Assembly (NCBI RefSeq): GCF_001638985.1
Contig: NW_017265151.1
Span: forward strand, 424,147 to 488,146
DNA: 64,000 bases
Direction: 5' to 3'
Source: Phycomyces blakesleeanus NRRL 1555(-)
Lineage: Eukaryota > Mucoromycota > Mucoromycetes > Mucorales > Phycomycetaceae
The notes beneath the pieces were generated by a model that worked only from the letters and a program-made list of their open reading frames with translations, made no database searches and was not told the origin of the DNA. Position 1 is the first letter of the stretch; the number at the start of each line of letters is the position of its first letter. A program made the translations under genes and the position numbers. Positions 14,275-25,269 of the stretch are shown piece after piece.

Positions 14275-15618
14275 TTAAAAGTTGGTTTTGATCTTCCATC
14301 CAATCTCCTTGCCAGCAAAGAATGGAACAACAGCACCAAGAGAAGCAGTGGTGCTAGAGATCTGGTATTGCTTGGGAACAATCTCATCGGCTTCCTTGAC
14401 AAGAGTCACCTTGTTATCCTTGAAACCAGGCTTCTGAGACAAACCGTAGAACTTTTTACCAAACTGACAAGCAAATCCCTCGAGTTTGTCCAGGCATCCG
14501 ATGTCCTCAAAGATCTTGGCAAGATAAGGCAGAACAAGAGGGGTGGTAAAGACACCAGCACATGCATGTGCGGTTTCTTTGGTATGGCTAGGATGAGGTG
14601 CGGAATCGGTACCGAGGAAGAAACGAGGATGTCCTTGTAAGTTAATATAAAAAAAAGTAATTTAGTAATTTTTCTTCTTTTGTAAATGTTTGATCCTAAT
14701 CAATTGTATGTATACACACATATATATATATATATTTACACACGAATGATAGTTACCTTGTGCAACAACTTGTCTCAATGCATCACGATCATGGGGGTAC
14801 TTTGCAACAGGCTTGCAGAAATGGTGTACTTGACCAGCCCAGTCATCAACAATAAGCTGTAAATGGTGGACAGTGACACTGCAGGCGACAGTGTCTCCCA
14901 ATCTCTTGACTAGCTCAACAGCAGCCGAAGTTGTAGCGTGCTCCAAAACAATTTTAAGCTTTGGGAATGCGTTGTGAAGCTTCTCGAGTTCGGGCAAGAA
15001 CTTGATTTCGGCGTTCATCACACAAATGTCGGCATTGTGGTCGCTGGGTACTTCGCCGTGAAGATTGAGAACAAGGCCTTCTTCCTCCATGGCCTTGAAC
15101 ACAGGATAGTAGATCTCATAGTTCTCAATGCCGCTGTCACTATTGGTAGTCACACCGCGGGGATAGGACTTTACACCTGCAATTCCGGCCTTCTTGGCTT
15201 TGCGGACCTCTTCAGGTGTAAGCTCTGGAGAGAGGTAGAGGGTCATATAGAAAGTAACTTCTGGGGCAAGTGCCTCAAGCTCTTTCTTGTAAGCCAGAGC
15301 TTGATCAGTGTTTGTGATTGGGGGTTGCAAATTGGGCTAAATTTATATATATATATATAAAGAGAGAGACATTTGTAACAACTGTTAATATCAAATAAAT
15401 AAATAAAAATATATGCACATATGCGTGTGTGCAATATAATATGTCATACTTTCTCCCAGAGGCTCGGTAATTTATCATTGTTATTCTTTACTCACCATGA
15501 CATATGCAAGAGACACACCACCCTCAACCACCTTGGGGGTGACCATGCGCATCATCTCTCCTTGACGAAGATGGACATGGAAATCGCATGCAGAAGGAAT
15601 GGTAATAGAGGTTGACAT
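14275..15618 (-). CDS. URA4: Dihydroorotase (pyrimidine biosynthesis)
   Basis: Catalyses reversible cyclisation of carbamoyl-aspartate to dihydroorotate, the third step of de novo UMP synthesis. Three exons, 15618-15496, 15336-14757 and 14633-14275, give 353 residues, matching the monofunctional PyrC/Ura4 type (yeast 364). Metal-site residues are visible: H14 and H16 in DFHVHLRQ, the carbamylated lysine K97 in GVKSYPRG, H134 in LHGE, H174 in VLEH, and D244 in LGTDSAPH. The protein ends GWKIKTNF. The first ATG gives MSTSITIPSACDFHVHL, the usual short N-terminus. Introns are 159 and 123 bp; the second contains a TA-rich microsatellite. Because this is a stand-alone enzyme, it is not the CAD fusion seen in animals. 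Confidence 0.96.
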
Positions 15619-16699
15619 GACTATATTTTATTTTGCAGAAAGACCAAAGTCGTAACCCCCACTTTTTTCCCTGCCAACCATTTTTTTTTTAAATTCAAAA
15701 AAAAAGATAGATAGAGAGATTCGCCTGTCACAGTGATGTCTCATAATTGTGTTTAAATCTCCTTCTAGGAATGAAACCCCGCAATTTAAGCATTTTCATA
15801 AAAAAGATTGCTTTATTCTTTTTTTCTTCTTCTTTTAATAAACTTTAATGACATAAATTACAAAATTTGTTGCCATAGTTACTTATTTCGATTGGTATTC
15901 TATCTATTTGTTTATTTTGAATTATAATTATAATAATCAATGACATGTTAAGCAAGAGTCTGAGTGGTCAATAATGTGAAGACTACATATAATAAAATAT
16001 ATCTCATTAAACAATGATTCATTTATGTTTTGGGTAGTGTTTTTGTTGCTGCGTTTGTTGTTGTTGTTATTGTGTGTGTGGATAGATTTGAAACAATTAT
16101 TTCAAGTGAGTGGTGAGCATGAATTTAATTTGAATTTGGTCTTGAAGCAGTGGGATCAAAAATTAAAGCACCCAAAAATAGAACGGCACATTTTTTTTTA
16201 TACTTGTCTATCTAATGACTGCAAAAAGGTTTTTCCCTTTAAACGATATATCAAAAATTAACGTGTGCCTAGCATAGTGTGTACAGATTATATCTCGAAC
16301 TAAAACTTGTTTTTCTTGCCTTGTCTTGTCTTGCTTTGTCTTACCTTTATTTCATTTTCTGTTTCAAAAAAGAAAAATAACCTTAAACCGTATCGGAGTG
16401 TTTATGTACCAATGTTCGGTGGTGCAACACATGTGGACGAGTCCTCCCCCCCCCCCCTTGCCACACACATACACGCACACACTCATTCACACACGCAGAC
16501 AAAGAGAGGAATAATAATAATTATTTTATTATTTAAAAAAAATCTGACTTTTTATATTTTATTTATATTTTATATTTTTTGTATTTTGTATTTTTATATA
16601 TATTTTTTTCTTCTTCATTCATTCACTTCCCCAGCGTCACCAGCACAATCACCAGCACCATAAATATCACCATCATTATTGCAATAACCACTGACGACA
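15619..16699. promoter_or_regulatory. Divergent intergenic region of URA4 and the HTH gene
   Basis: This 1.08-kb spacer lies between two divergent starts and should contain both promoters. It carries poly-A/T tracts (15682-15704), a C10 run (16447-16456), a CA-rich stretch (16463-16500), and a long T/TA-rich segment (16530-16615) that would serve as a nucleosome-poor promoter for the downstream small gene. Short open frames here are low-complexity and not called. Confidence 0.4.
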
Positions 16700-16936
16700 A
16701 TGTCTGAAAATTCAGAAAGCGGAAACCTCAGAAAAATTCAAAAGAAATCCGACTTTGAAAAAGGAATCATCATTGGAAGATTCAAGTGTGGAATGACAAT
16801 TATGGAAATTGCAGAAGCAGAAGGAGTTCCCCGATCAACAGTTGGTTATATCATCAAGAAATACGTCGACACTGGAACTGTTGCCAACCGTAAGCCACCA
16901 GGAAGACCAAAGGCCGCTCCAACCATGGGCATGTAG
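16700..16936 (+). CDS. Stand-alone helix-turn-helix protein (Tc1-like DNA-binding domain)
   Basis: An intact 78-codon frame with ATG context and TAG stop. Residues 18-60 form a homeodomain-like or paired-like tri-helix: FEKGIIIGRF, then MEIAEAEGVPRSTVGYIIKK as turn and recognition helix. A GTV..RKPPGRPKA tail follows, with the GRPK AT-hook-like core that follows the HTH in Tc1/mariner transposases. No catalytic DDE domain follows. Downstream sequence is simple-repeat DNA, so this is either a very short exapted DNA-binding protein or a preserved transposase fragment. The lack of any stop, its single-exon form and its own T-rich upstream region favour a real gene. Function is unknown; DNA binding is inferred. 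Confidence 0.75.
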   Translation: MSENSESGNLRKIQKKSDFEKGIIIGRFKCGMTIMEIAEAEGVPRSTVGYIIKKYVDTGTVANRKPPGRPKAAPTMGM

Positions 16937-18210
16937 AGAATAATGCTTTTCTTTTTATTATTATTATTACTATTACTATCTTATTATCATACTTCTTCTC
17001 CTCCTTCTTTGTAAAAACAAAACGCAACCACAAGGAAAAAAATTACAAGTCATACTCTTCTTTATTTAATACTCGACGCGAAGCCGTAGTAAAGAGCGCG
17101 TTTCGTAGCCATGCTTTGAAAGCAAAGAAAAAAAGAAGCTACATGAGTTTAAAGACTTGTAAAATCCCTTGGGTTGCAAAATCGTATATATATATATATA
17201 TATATATATGCGAACCTACTCATTTATGTACACAACTATATACAAATACACAAATACACACACACACACACACACTCTCTCTCTCTCTCTCTCTTTCATA
17301 CCTACATACACGCATACCAATATACATACCTATATACTTACCTATACATACATACACAAATATATAAATATATAAATATATATCTTTATATATATATATT
17401 TCTTACGCATACAAATAATAGCATTATCGCCTTCTTCGGACTCTGGACGTTTTTCAATTGGAACCGACGATGATACAGAATAAATTGGATGAGTTTGCCT
17501 TTTTTTTAATGTGTGGATTTTCTATGTGGGCTTTTTATATCAATAGAACTCGACGTTTTAGAATTATCTTTCAAAAAACAACAACAACAACAACAACAAT
17601 AGCCAAACATATTGCAATACCTTGGTAGATATATATAATAGAATATATTTTATATGACATGTAGTGGAGTGAATTTGAATGGAGTGTTGCGAAATAACGT
17701 GGAGTAGTGTGAAGTAGTGTGTGTGTAAATGAAAATGTAACAAAAAATTGAAACAAATAATAAAAAAATCAACGAATTCTTTTTCAAGGTTATATCCGAA
17801 ATAAATCAATGTCTTACATAGACAACTTTGCCAGAAGATTTGTATATATATATAATCGTGTGTGTGTGTCTTTTTTTTTGATCAATTTATTAATCGTACA
17901 AAGTTTGGTCAATAATGTAACAATTAAAGGGTTTCTTTAAAAAGAAAAGATAATGGTAATAATGGTAATATATATGTGTGTGTTGTATTTATTAATATAA
18001 TAAGCAGATACAAGATAGTGTGTAGAAAAAAAAAGGTACAAATTTCTTGTATACGGATGATTGATATGAATTATATATAGAGAAATAAGATAAAGCTTGG
18101 CTAAAAATCTCAAAACCCTTTTTTTTTTAAAAAAAAAAGAAATATACGGTGGGTTCAAAGAATATACACATGGTTAGGAGAGGAAGGGGAATGGATACAA
18201 GGAAAATAAC
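16937..18210. other. Microsatellite-rich intergenic region
   Basis: 3' side of the HTH gene and of the minus-strand aminotransferase. It contains TA, CA and TC runs at 17190-17300, TACA/TATA-type repeats at 17300-17400, and an ACA trinucleotide run near 17577-17599. The open frames crossing these runs are low-complexity products of the repeats. Confidence 0.6.
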
Positions 18211-18384
18211 CTATTTGACTTTGAGCTGAATATGGTTCTTAGCAGCTTCTTCGTCAATACATTCAGCAAGGCGTCGCAGAGCTTCATCCATATTGTCAGT
18301 AGTAACGCAACTAAAAGACACGCGGATATATGGGTTCTTGTTCTTGGCTGGCATAAAGGCCTGTTTATGGAAATCATAAATTAG

Positions 18385-18418
<34 letters not shown>

Positions 18419-20147
18419 TTAAAAAAAAGTTGGGATAACAAAATGATCACTTACAACACCAGGAACAGCAAGGACATTCTTCTTGATAGCCTTGTTCATA
18501 ACCAAGTCGTATGAATCAGTGATTCCTCCCAACAGACGGAGCCAGACAAACATTCCAGAATTGGGAGTGACCCATTCAGCACGTCCTGTCATTCTCTTTT
18601 CAAGGGCCTTGATAAACTCATCTCTCTTTGACTTGTAGAATCCAGCAACATGTTCAACATGATTGAGGAAACCCTTGTAGCCCCACACCTTCAAAAGTTC
18701 GTATGCCATAAGCTGGGGAACACCTCCTGGCTGAAGGTTAGTAACCTAAAGAAAGAAACAAAATATCAACAATACAAGCTTAGTTAGAAAAGAAAAGAAA
18801 AAGACAATTTAAAGACAACAAGCAAATACTCACCATGGTATGCATATCAATTCGTTCAATCAAGGCTTTGGGACCAGTCACCCAGCCAATACGCATACCA
18901 GACGAAAGGATCTTGCTCATACTGTCCATACGGAGTACACGACCATCTGTGTCTATGGTTACATAAGACTTGATGCGCTTGGGATCAAACTATTCCAACC
19001 CAAATGAAAATGACAAGGATTCATAAGTATACATGTATAACATATCTATAGACATATTGTGTAATTTATTTACCTGCAAGTAGTAGTATGGATCATCTTC
19101 AATGATCAGAATGTCGTACTTTTGACAGATCTTGTAGATAGCCTTTTTACGCTCAAAGGTAGAAGAGATACCAGTAGGGTTACCACCTGTAGGAATTGTG
19201 TAGAGAACCTTGGGGCGAGCCTGGTTCTTCTTTTTTATAGGGTTACTTTCGGGCCAGTTGGCAAGAGTCTTTTCGAGTGAAGCTGGGACAAGACCATCCG
19301 CATCTGTTGCAACTGGAACTAGGTCACAATCTAGAGTGTCCAAAAAAGAGAGAGCACCGGTGTAAGTGGGATCTTCCACGAGGATGGCTGTTCCTGGGTC
19401 AATAACCATATCAAATGCCTAGACAACAACCACAAAAACAGAAATGATAAAGTTAATACACAGCTCCATATACTTTGATAAGTATTTAGCTTTGTATAAA
19501 TACCTTTGTCAGAAGATCTTGAGATCCGGAACCAATGGAGAGACCAAAGTCAACAAGAGGGGTATGCTCAAGAGTATGAAGTCCCCGTAACCACTCGTTC
19601 AGAGGAGATAATCCAGACTAAAAGTAGAATATAGTGTGAGTGAGTTTCTTTAAAAAATAATAATTCTGATATATATATATATATCTAGGATCTAGATCTA
19701 TATCTATGGATTTTCATGGTTGTTCAAATAAACAAAGAGATTTTCCTTACAGTGAGGTCATAAGACAAACTTCGCTGGAATAACTGAGGATCCACATCGA
19801 TAATCTCGCCTGTCTTGAGCTTCAATTGCATGCTCTCGAAAGGGAATGTGCTAGGATTGGGTTGTCCAGCACCCAAAGAGATCTAGTTTATGTAGACCAA
19901 AGAATAAAGATTGTTAAAGACTTGTCTCTCTCTCTCTTTGTGTGTGTGTGTGTATATATGATTTCTTACCATATTTTTGCAGTTCATGTAAGGCATAAGA
20001 GCACGAACTAGAGAGTGTAATTGACGTTTGTTTGATTAGATTAAAAGAATCTTTTCTATTGAATTGTTTATCATTTGTTTTCTTTCTCTTACTGGCAGAA
20101 GGGTTTCTGGCCTGGCTTCTTTCGCTCATAAACTTGGTGTAGTCCAT
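18211..20147 (-). CDS. PLP aminotransferase, kynurenine/2-aminoadipate type
   Basis: Fold-type I pyridoxal-phosphate aminotransferase of the AADAT/Aro8 group. It acts on 2-aminoadipate, kynurenine or aromatic amino acids; which one cannot be told from sequence. Eight exons, 20147-20093, 20007-19970, 19882-19751, 19617-19504, 19418-19074, 18989-18834, 18745-18455 and 18360-18211, give 426 residues (human AADAT 425). Key residues are the [12 protein letters not shown] substrate segment, NPTG at about 193-196, [11 protein letters not shown] at 218-228, the PLP lysine K254 in SMSKILSSG, and the carboxylate-binding arginine in NPYIRVSFS near the end. The short first exon ([10 protein letters not shown]) shows no obvious mitochondrial presequence. 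The last intron contains an ATT trinucleotide array. Confidence 0.94.
18381..18417. repeat. ATT microsatellite in an aminotransferase intron
   Basis: About a dozen ATT units lie inside the 94-bp last intron of the aminotransferase gene. Length variation here should not affect the protein but could change splicing efficiency. Confidence 0.9.
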
Positions 20148-23100
20148 ATTTGGTGTTGAGTTGAGATGAAAAATGAAATAAAAATTGAAGATCTTGATGG
20201 TTGCTATATATTTTACTTTTTTAATTTAATTTACCGACATTAGAGTCCCAGACATCCGAACGATAGGATAAGATTGGCGTAGCGGAGGTTATAAAGTTTC
20301 TTGCCTTTTTCCTTTTCTTTTTTAACCGACTCCCATTCATCCATTGTGGTTTATAGTGTGGAAAGCGATAATATAAATGACCGAGTAAGCGGAGGTAGTT
20401 TCACTACATATATTTATTTATTTATTTTACGATTCATGACTCATCGAATTCTAAAGTGTTTTGTATTCCAAAATAATAATAATAATATAAATAAAATAGA
20501 GAAACATATAGATAAAGAAGAGTAATTTACATAACTTGGCATAGAATATCGATCAAATCTCCTTACAAACGATATTCAAATTAGTGTTCGGTGTTCTTTA
20601 TATTAATTTGAAGTTTATTAGCGTACCTTGTTCAGAAATGACATATCTTTGAATTTTCTTAAAATTCGCCATTCAAGTTAGATTATCAAAAAGAAATAAA
20701 AAAAGGGCCAAACAGTATGTATAGGCATGTGTACAATTAAGAGAAACTTCAATGTACAGATATTTTGAAGTGATGTGCACAAAGCAGTCGATTAGTAGTA
20801 TTGATATTACGAATATAAAATAAAAATAAAAATTTAAAAAAAAGGTCATTTGATCAGATAACATGCTTGGTATGCCCGATACTTTTGTCTGTATTCCCCT
20901 TCAGCAAGGAGCAAAAAATGCGGCCAAGTGTGTAAAAATATCTCCCACGGCTTGTTTGGCATTTGCGTTGCCTATAGAACTTTTACAACAGTAGTAATTT
21001 GCTCTGCATGTAGAATTATAAGAGTAATTATTTAAGCTAAGTTAAGCTAAGCTAAGCTAAGCAGCATTCATATCAAGGACCTTGATAACAGAATAAGTAT
21101 TTTTAGAACTACATGTATTTATAATATATAGGTATCGAGTGTGTATTAATGTACAGGCCTTGATAAGCAAAGAAAGACAAGAAAGACAAACGCTTTTTTT
21201 TAGATCAGACATTCATACCTGTCACATAGACAAAAATTACCCTGGTGATCTTTGCCACAAAGTATACTAAAATCTGCAAGTAGCACTCATATACACACAT
21301 ATGCAGACAAAGAAGAAGAGGAATAAGCAAGCGAAGGCGTGGGAATGGGAGTCTTTGAACACAGATATTACCAGGCTGTTTATCCAATTGTATGTGTATA
21401 CGAGGAATTGCAAAGCAAGTAAACGACATCGATTACTTACTAATAATGTTACATTTACACATTTATATATACATATATATATATTAAGCTTTAATAAAAG
21501 AAAGAAAGAAAAAAAAACAGAAAAAGAGGCAGGAAAAGTGTATCGTTACACTCTAGTTGTGTTTCATACACTTCCTTCCAACGTTAATTACCAAACCTCT
21601 TTTCCATTATATCTGTTACTCACAATATAGGAAAATAACCTTTTTGTCATCAAGTGTGTATGTCATATATTCTGACATATTCTGACTCAACTCACAATAT
21701 ATCCTTTTGGTTTCCACGCTAGAATGCTTTTGTAACAAGTACTACGATCAGAGTTGTTTTCTACTGGATCCTGTGCAATTGATAGCCAATTCCAAAATGA
21801 GATTTCTTGCTATCATATAGCGAGAATGCCTGTAAGTATATACACATATATAGAAAACAATAATGGTGATTTTGTTTCAAAGAACCGAATGCTCAATCTG
21901 AACGTTTTATCCTTTGTAGATAATATTTTTAGAGCAAAAAACCCTTTACAAATATTCTTAATAGTTATTTCAATGTGTAAAATATAAAGCTCTATATCTC
22001 AACTGAATAAAGTACTAACATTGCTCCCCTTCTGTTTTATTATTAACAAGAAAGTTTTCTTATCCTCTTTTCTTCGTAAGTGTTTATGATATACATATGT
22101 CTTTGCTATTATACATTTATTTTATATTCTTGGGCCACAAGCAGCATAATCCAACCAATTGAGAAAAACAAGAAATCAGAATGGTATCAAGTAATGTTGT
22201 ACTTTGCTCAATTAAACATACACCACGCACAAGCACATATCTACCAAGCCAAACAAACCATTGCGATCTCATTCCTTTCTTTACTGTACACCCGTCAGAA
22301 AATACTCTTAATTTTTTATTTTATTTTTTTAGAAAAAATACCATATAAAACACTTGACATACTCGATGATATCATATGTAGTACACCTTTTTCTGGTAAA
22401 TTATTCAGGGAGTTTTGACATGGTCGTACATCTATAATATATATGTATAAAGTATAGAAAAGGAAAAATGTGATCTACTATTTTTTCTCAAAAACCAAGA
22501 ATTCTGGATGTTGAACACTGGGGTTTTCTAAATATGTTCACTTTCCAGTGAGCTTCATTTTATATTAAGCTATATACAGATGGCTATTAAGCTTTTAGTC
22601 TTTTGAAACGCAAAAATCCAAATACAGTGGCTCCACTCCCAAAGTTCGTCTTCCATTGAACAAAAATTCGCTTAAGTGATAGCTCAATTTTCTTTCTTTT
22701 TTAAACCAGCACTCCAACAGGACCAACGTTTTCTGATGGAGCACGAAGTTTCTATTTAACCAGAATACTTAATTCTTACTACCTGTCCGAGGCCAGGTGT
22801 CTTTCTCCAATCATTCAGGACAAAATATCATATCTTAAAAAGTGCAATATATTCAATTATTAGTTGTTTGGACTCTAAATTTAGATGTAGCTATAAAAAA
22901 AATTCATCACAAATACACTTTGTGTGGACAGACTAAAAGTTCAAAAAAAAGGACAAAAGAAAAGTAAAAAAAGTTCATCCTGAATTCAGTCAATCAGACT
23001 AATCTATGACTGGCTACCCCCCTTTTTTTTTAAAAAAAAAAAAATTGCCCAAATATGCGACTTGGGTAAGATAATTTTGAGCTGCCCAAGCCGTCGCGCA

Positions 23101-23551
23101 AAAATAACAATTGCACAAACACGTAACTAAGTAATGTAACATGCTTTTGGGCTGTCCTGCCAGGCTATCCGTAACGTTGCCTTTATTTTCAGTTGGCATC
23201 AAAATACACACAAAGAACAGACTTAATGAACAAATAGATCATGCATGATAAATATGTCGTAAGTCTTATTGTAAAAAGTGTTATTTGTATGTATAGCATC
23301 TTTTTATCAAAAAATATACTAATTATATTTTTGTGCAGGCCAACATGTTGAAAATGAATACGAGGCAAAACCGACTTGATGGATGAATTATACACGATCG
23401 GATGCAGTGCACTGCCCAGTTAGCCGTGCAAAAGCAAAGAAATTACCGCCTAGATTATCGAAGTTCAATATGCAGTCAGTGGTGCCTTCTTCGGTCGCCT
23501 CATGAATATCGTTTGATGATCAGAAAACAATATCCAGTGTAACCTGTTGTA
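20148..23551. other. Long AT-rich gene-free stretch
   Basis: 3.4 kb upstream of the aminotransferase. I see no exon chain with conserved protein content. A TAAGC pentamer repeated about five times lies near 21034-21063, and purine-rich AAAG runs lie near 21495-21530. A short A/T hairpin-like run (C5 T10 A13) lies near 23016-23044. Short open frames here (for example 21301-21630 and 22080-22418) look random. Confidence 0.5.
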
Positions 23552-24222
23552 GTGGTTTTTGTATTCACAGCACGAGTCAGGAATTCAAGGATATCACTTA
23601 TGAATGAGAGGAGATGGTATTTAGCAAGAGGGATGTATTGCCATGAGTGGGTACAAGAGTTTTACTATATTAGTGCAAAAACTATTTCTTCATATTTCGA
23701 CCAACAGCTACTTGATCCTTTGAATGCACTGGACCGTTTTTTATTGAACAAAAGCTATCCATTTTGAATATAGAAAAAACACAAGAGCCAATTATTAAAC
23801 TATTATACGGAATTGCCACGCCTGTACTCAGAGATAAAACAGACAATAAAGAAGCAAGACAAGAAGCCATTGAAATCATTTGCAGAAAATCAGTGCCGCA
23901 AATCAACCGAACAGTGTCATTCGTTCTTGAGAACGTTTCAGAGCCTAAAGCTCAAAAACGAACAAGTGAATGCCTTCAGAATGAGCTGGATTTAATAGAA
24001 GAATTACATAAGAGATATATCCCTACATCCTTATCATCTACCGGAATTTCGACAAGCAATCATTGGCAATTTATTAACAACTACAGAAAAGAACATAGAG
24101 CTAAAATGAACTGGACTGCTTGCTATGAAGCTGAGAAAGACATTGATCTATTCGGCAAATACACATCATTGAAAAGTGTCCAAGCGGCATATTATCGTTC
24201 TATAAAAAAATCATGCTTTTAA
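23552..24222 (+). pseudogene. Unknown ORF broken by one frameshift
   Basis: Two overlapping open frames (23552-23767 and 23764-24222) read as one protein if a single base change in the T run near 23740-23746 is allowed. The joined product is about 200 residues and could start at ATG 23600 (MNERRWYLARG). It is rich in charged helices (ARQEAIEIICRKSVPQ, ECLQNELDLIEELHKRY) and ends DLFGKYTSLKSVQAAYYRSI. I do not recognise a family. It lies between gene-free DNA and a dispersed repeat, which suggests it belonged to a mobile element. Real protein-like composition argues against a chance frame. Confidence 0.45.
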
Positions 24223-24719
24223 TACCGCACAGTATGGGCAGGTTGTTGTTTTCATGGAATGATAATGGGATATTATCTTGCAATTAATAAAAGACAGATC
24301 GAAAAAGACTTAAAGTTTAATTAGACTTATTATAGACTATACTAGGTAAAAGATTCTTCGAGAAAAAAAAACAAGAATGAGAACGCGGCTAATTTCTTCC
24401 AAGATAATACCAGTCGAGTTTATATTAATGAACTGTTAAAGACCCTGCTTGAAATAAGACAAGCATTGATCGGTTAGATATGTTTCATGTTGTTAATACA
24501 GCGATATCTAAAATACTTATTTTACGGATGTAATTATACCTTCCGAGAAACAGGTAAATACCACAGATAGCATAAATGTAGAATAGAGTAGATGCTGTGT
24601 TGTGGTAAAATAGAGTTCCCAAAAAATACCCACTTTTATATTTGTCAAATTTGTGTCGCTTAGTTCAAAATATTGTATTTCAGCAGATGTGCTTTGTATT
24701 TTGAAGTTGCCACAGAGTC
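24223..24719. other. Spacer between the unknown ORF and the dispersed repeat
   Basis: AT-rich sequence with stops in all frames. It shows no recognised feature. Confidence 0.4.
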
Positions 24720-24925
24720 CTATTAAATTGCCACAGAATTCTATTAAATTGGTACAAAATTCTATGGCAAAATGATCCCAAAATGCCGCAATCCCCCTCC
24801 AATTTTCTGGTGTTGAAAAATGCTTTGAAGACGTAAAAGTTAGATTTCTTTATTTGAACTTTATGACAACTTGATTTGATTTTGCCTCAACGCAACACTC
24901 TAAAGTTAAACAGGGATATATTTTT
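24720..24925 (-). repeat. Dispersed repeat, copy 2 (inverted to 10.6 kb)
   Basis: Reverse-complement relative of 10615-10805. The common core (TTTTGCCATAGA ... TTGATTTGATTTTGCC on the two strands) extends about 190 bp with scattered substitutions and small indels. This copy has a short internal duplication around the sequence ATTGCCACAGA.TTCTATTAAA. It is non-coding. Confidence 0.7.
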
Positions 24926-25269
24926 TTAAAGAAAATAATAATAACTTTTTAATATTTTTTACTTTTTAAAGTAGTTCCCAAAGTTTATCAATGCTGTTTG
25001 TGGATTTATCGCCAGGTGTTTGCAAAAAAAAAAATGCAGACAGCTTGTTAAAGCGAGTGCCTGATGAGAAGGAAGTTCCCATTCCCGAGGATTTGACAGT
25101 CACTTTACCAGAGTAGTGCTTTTCAAAATAAATACATCTTTTTTTTTATCCACTATTTTACAGTCTTTTTCTAATTGTTTATATTTACGGATTAGCATGA
25201 TGTGTACAGATGTGTGCGGCATGCCATGTACAAACAAAATATTATATAGATAATAAATATATATATATA

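Noticed and set aside
14938..15360. Plus-strand open frame of 140 codons, and a similar one at 14251-14640
   Set aside because: Antisense shadows of dihydroorotase exons 2 and 3, which carry all catalytic motifs.
17116..17473. Overlapping Ile/Tyr/Thr/His-rich frames
   Set aside because: They translate TA, CA, TC and TACA microsatellites and start without protein-like sequence.
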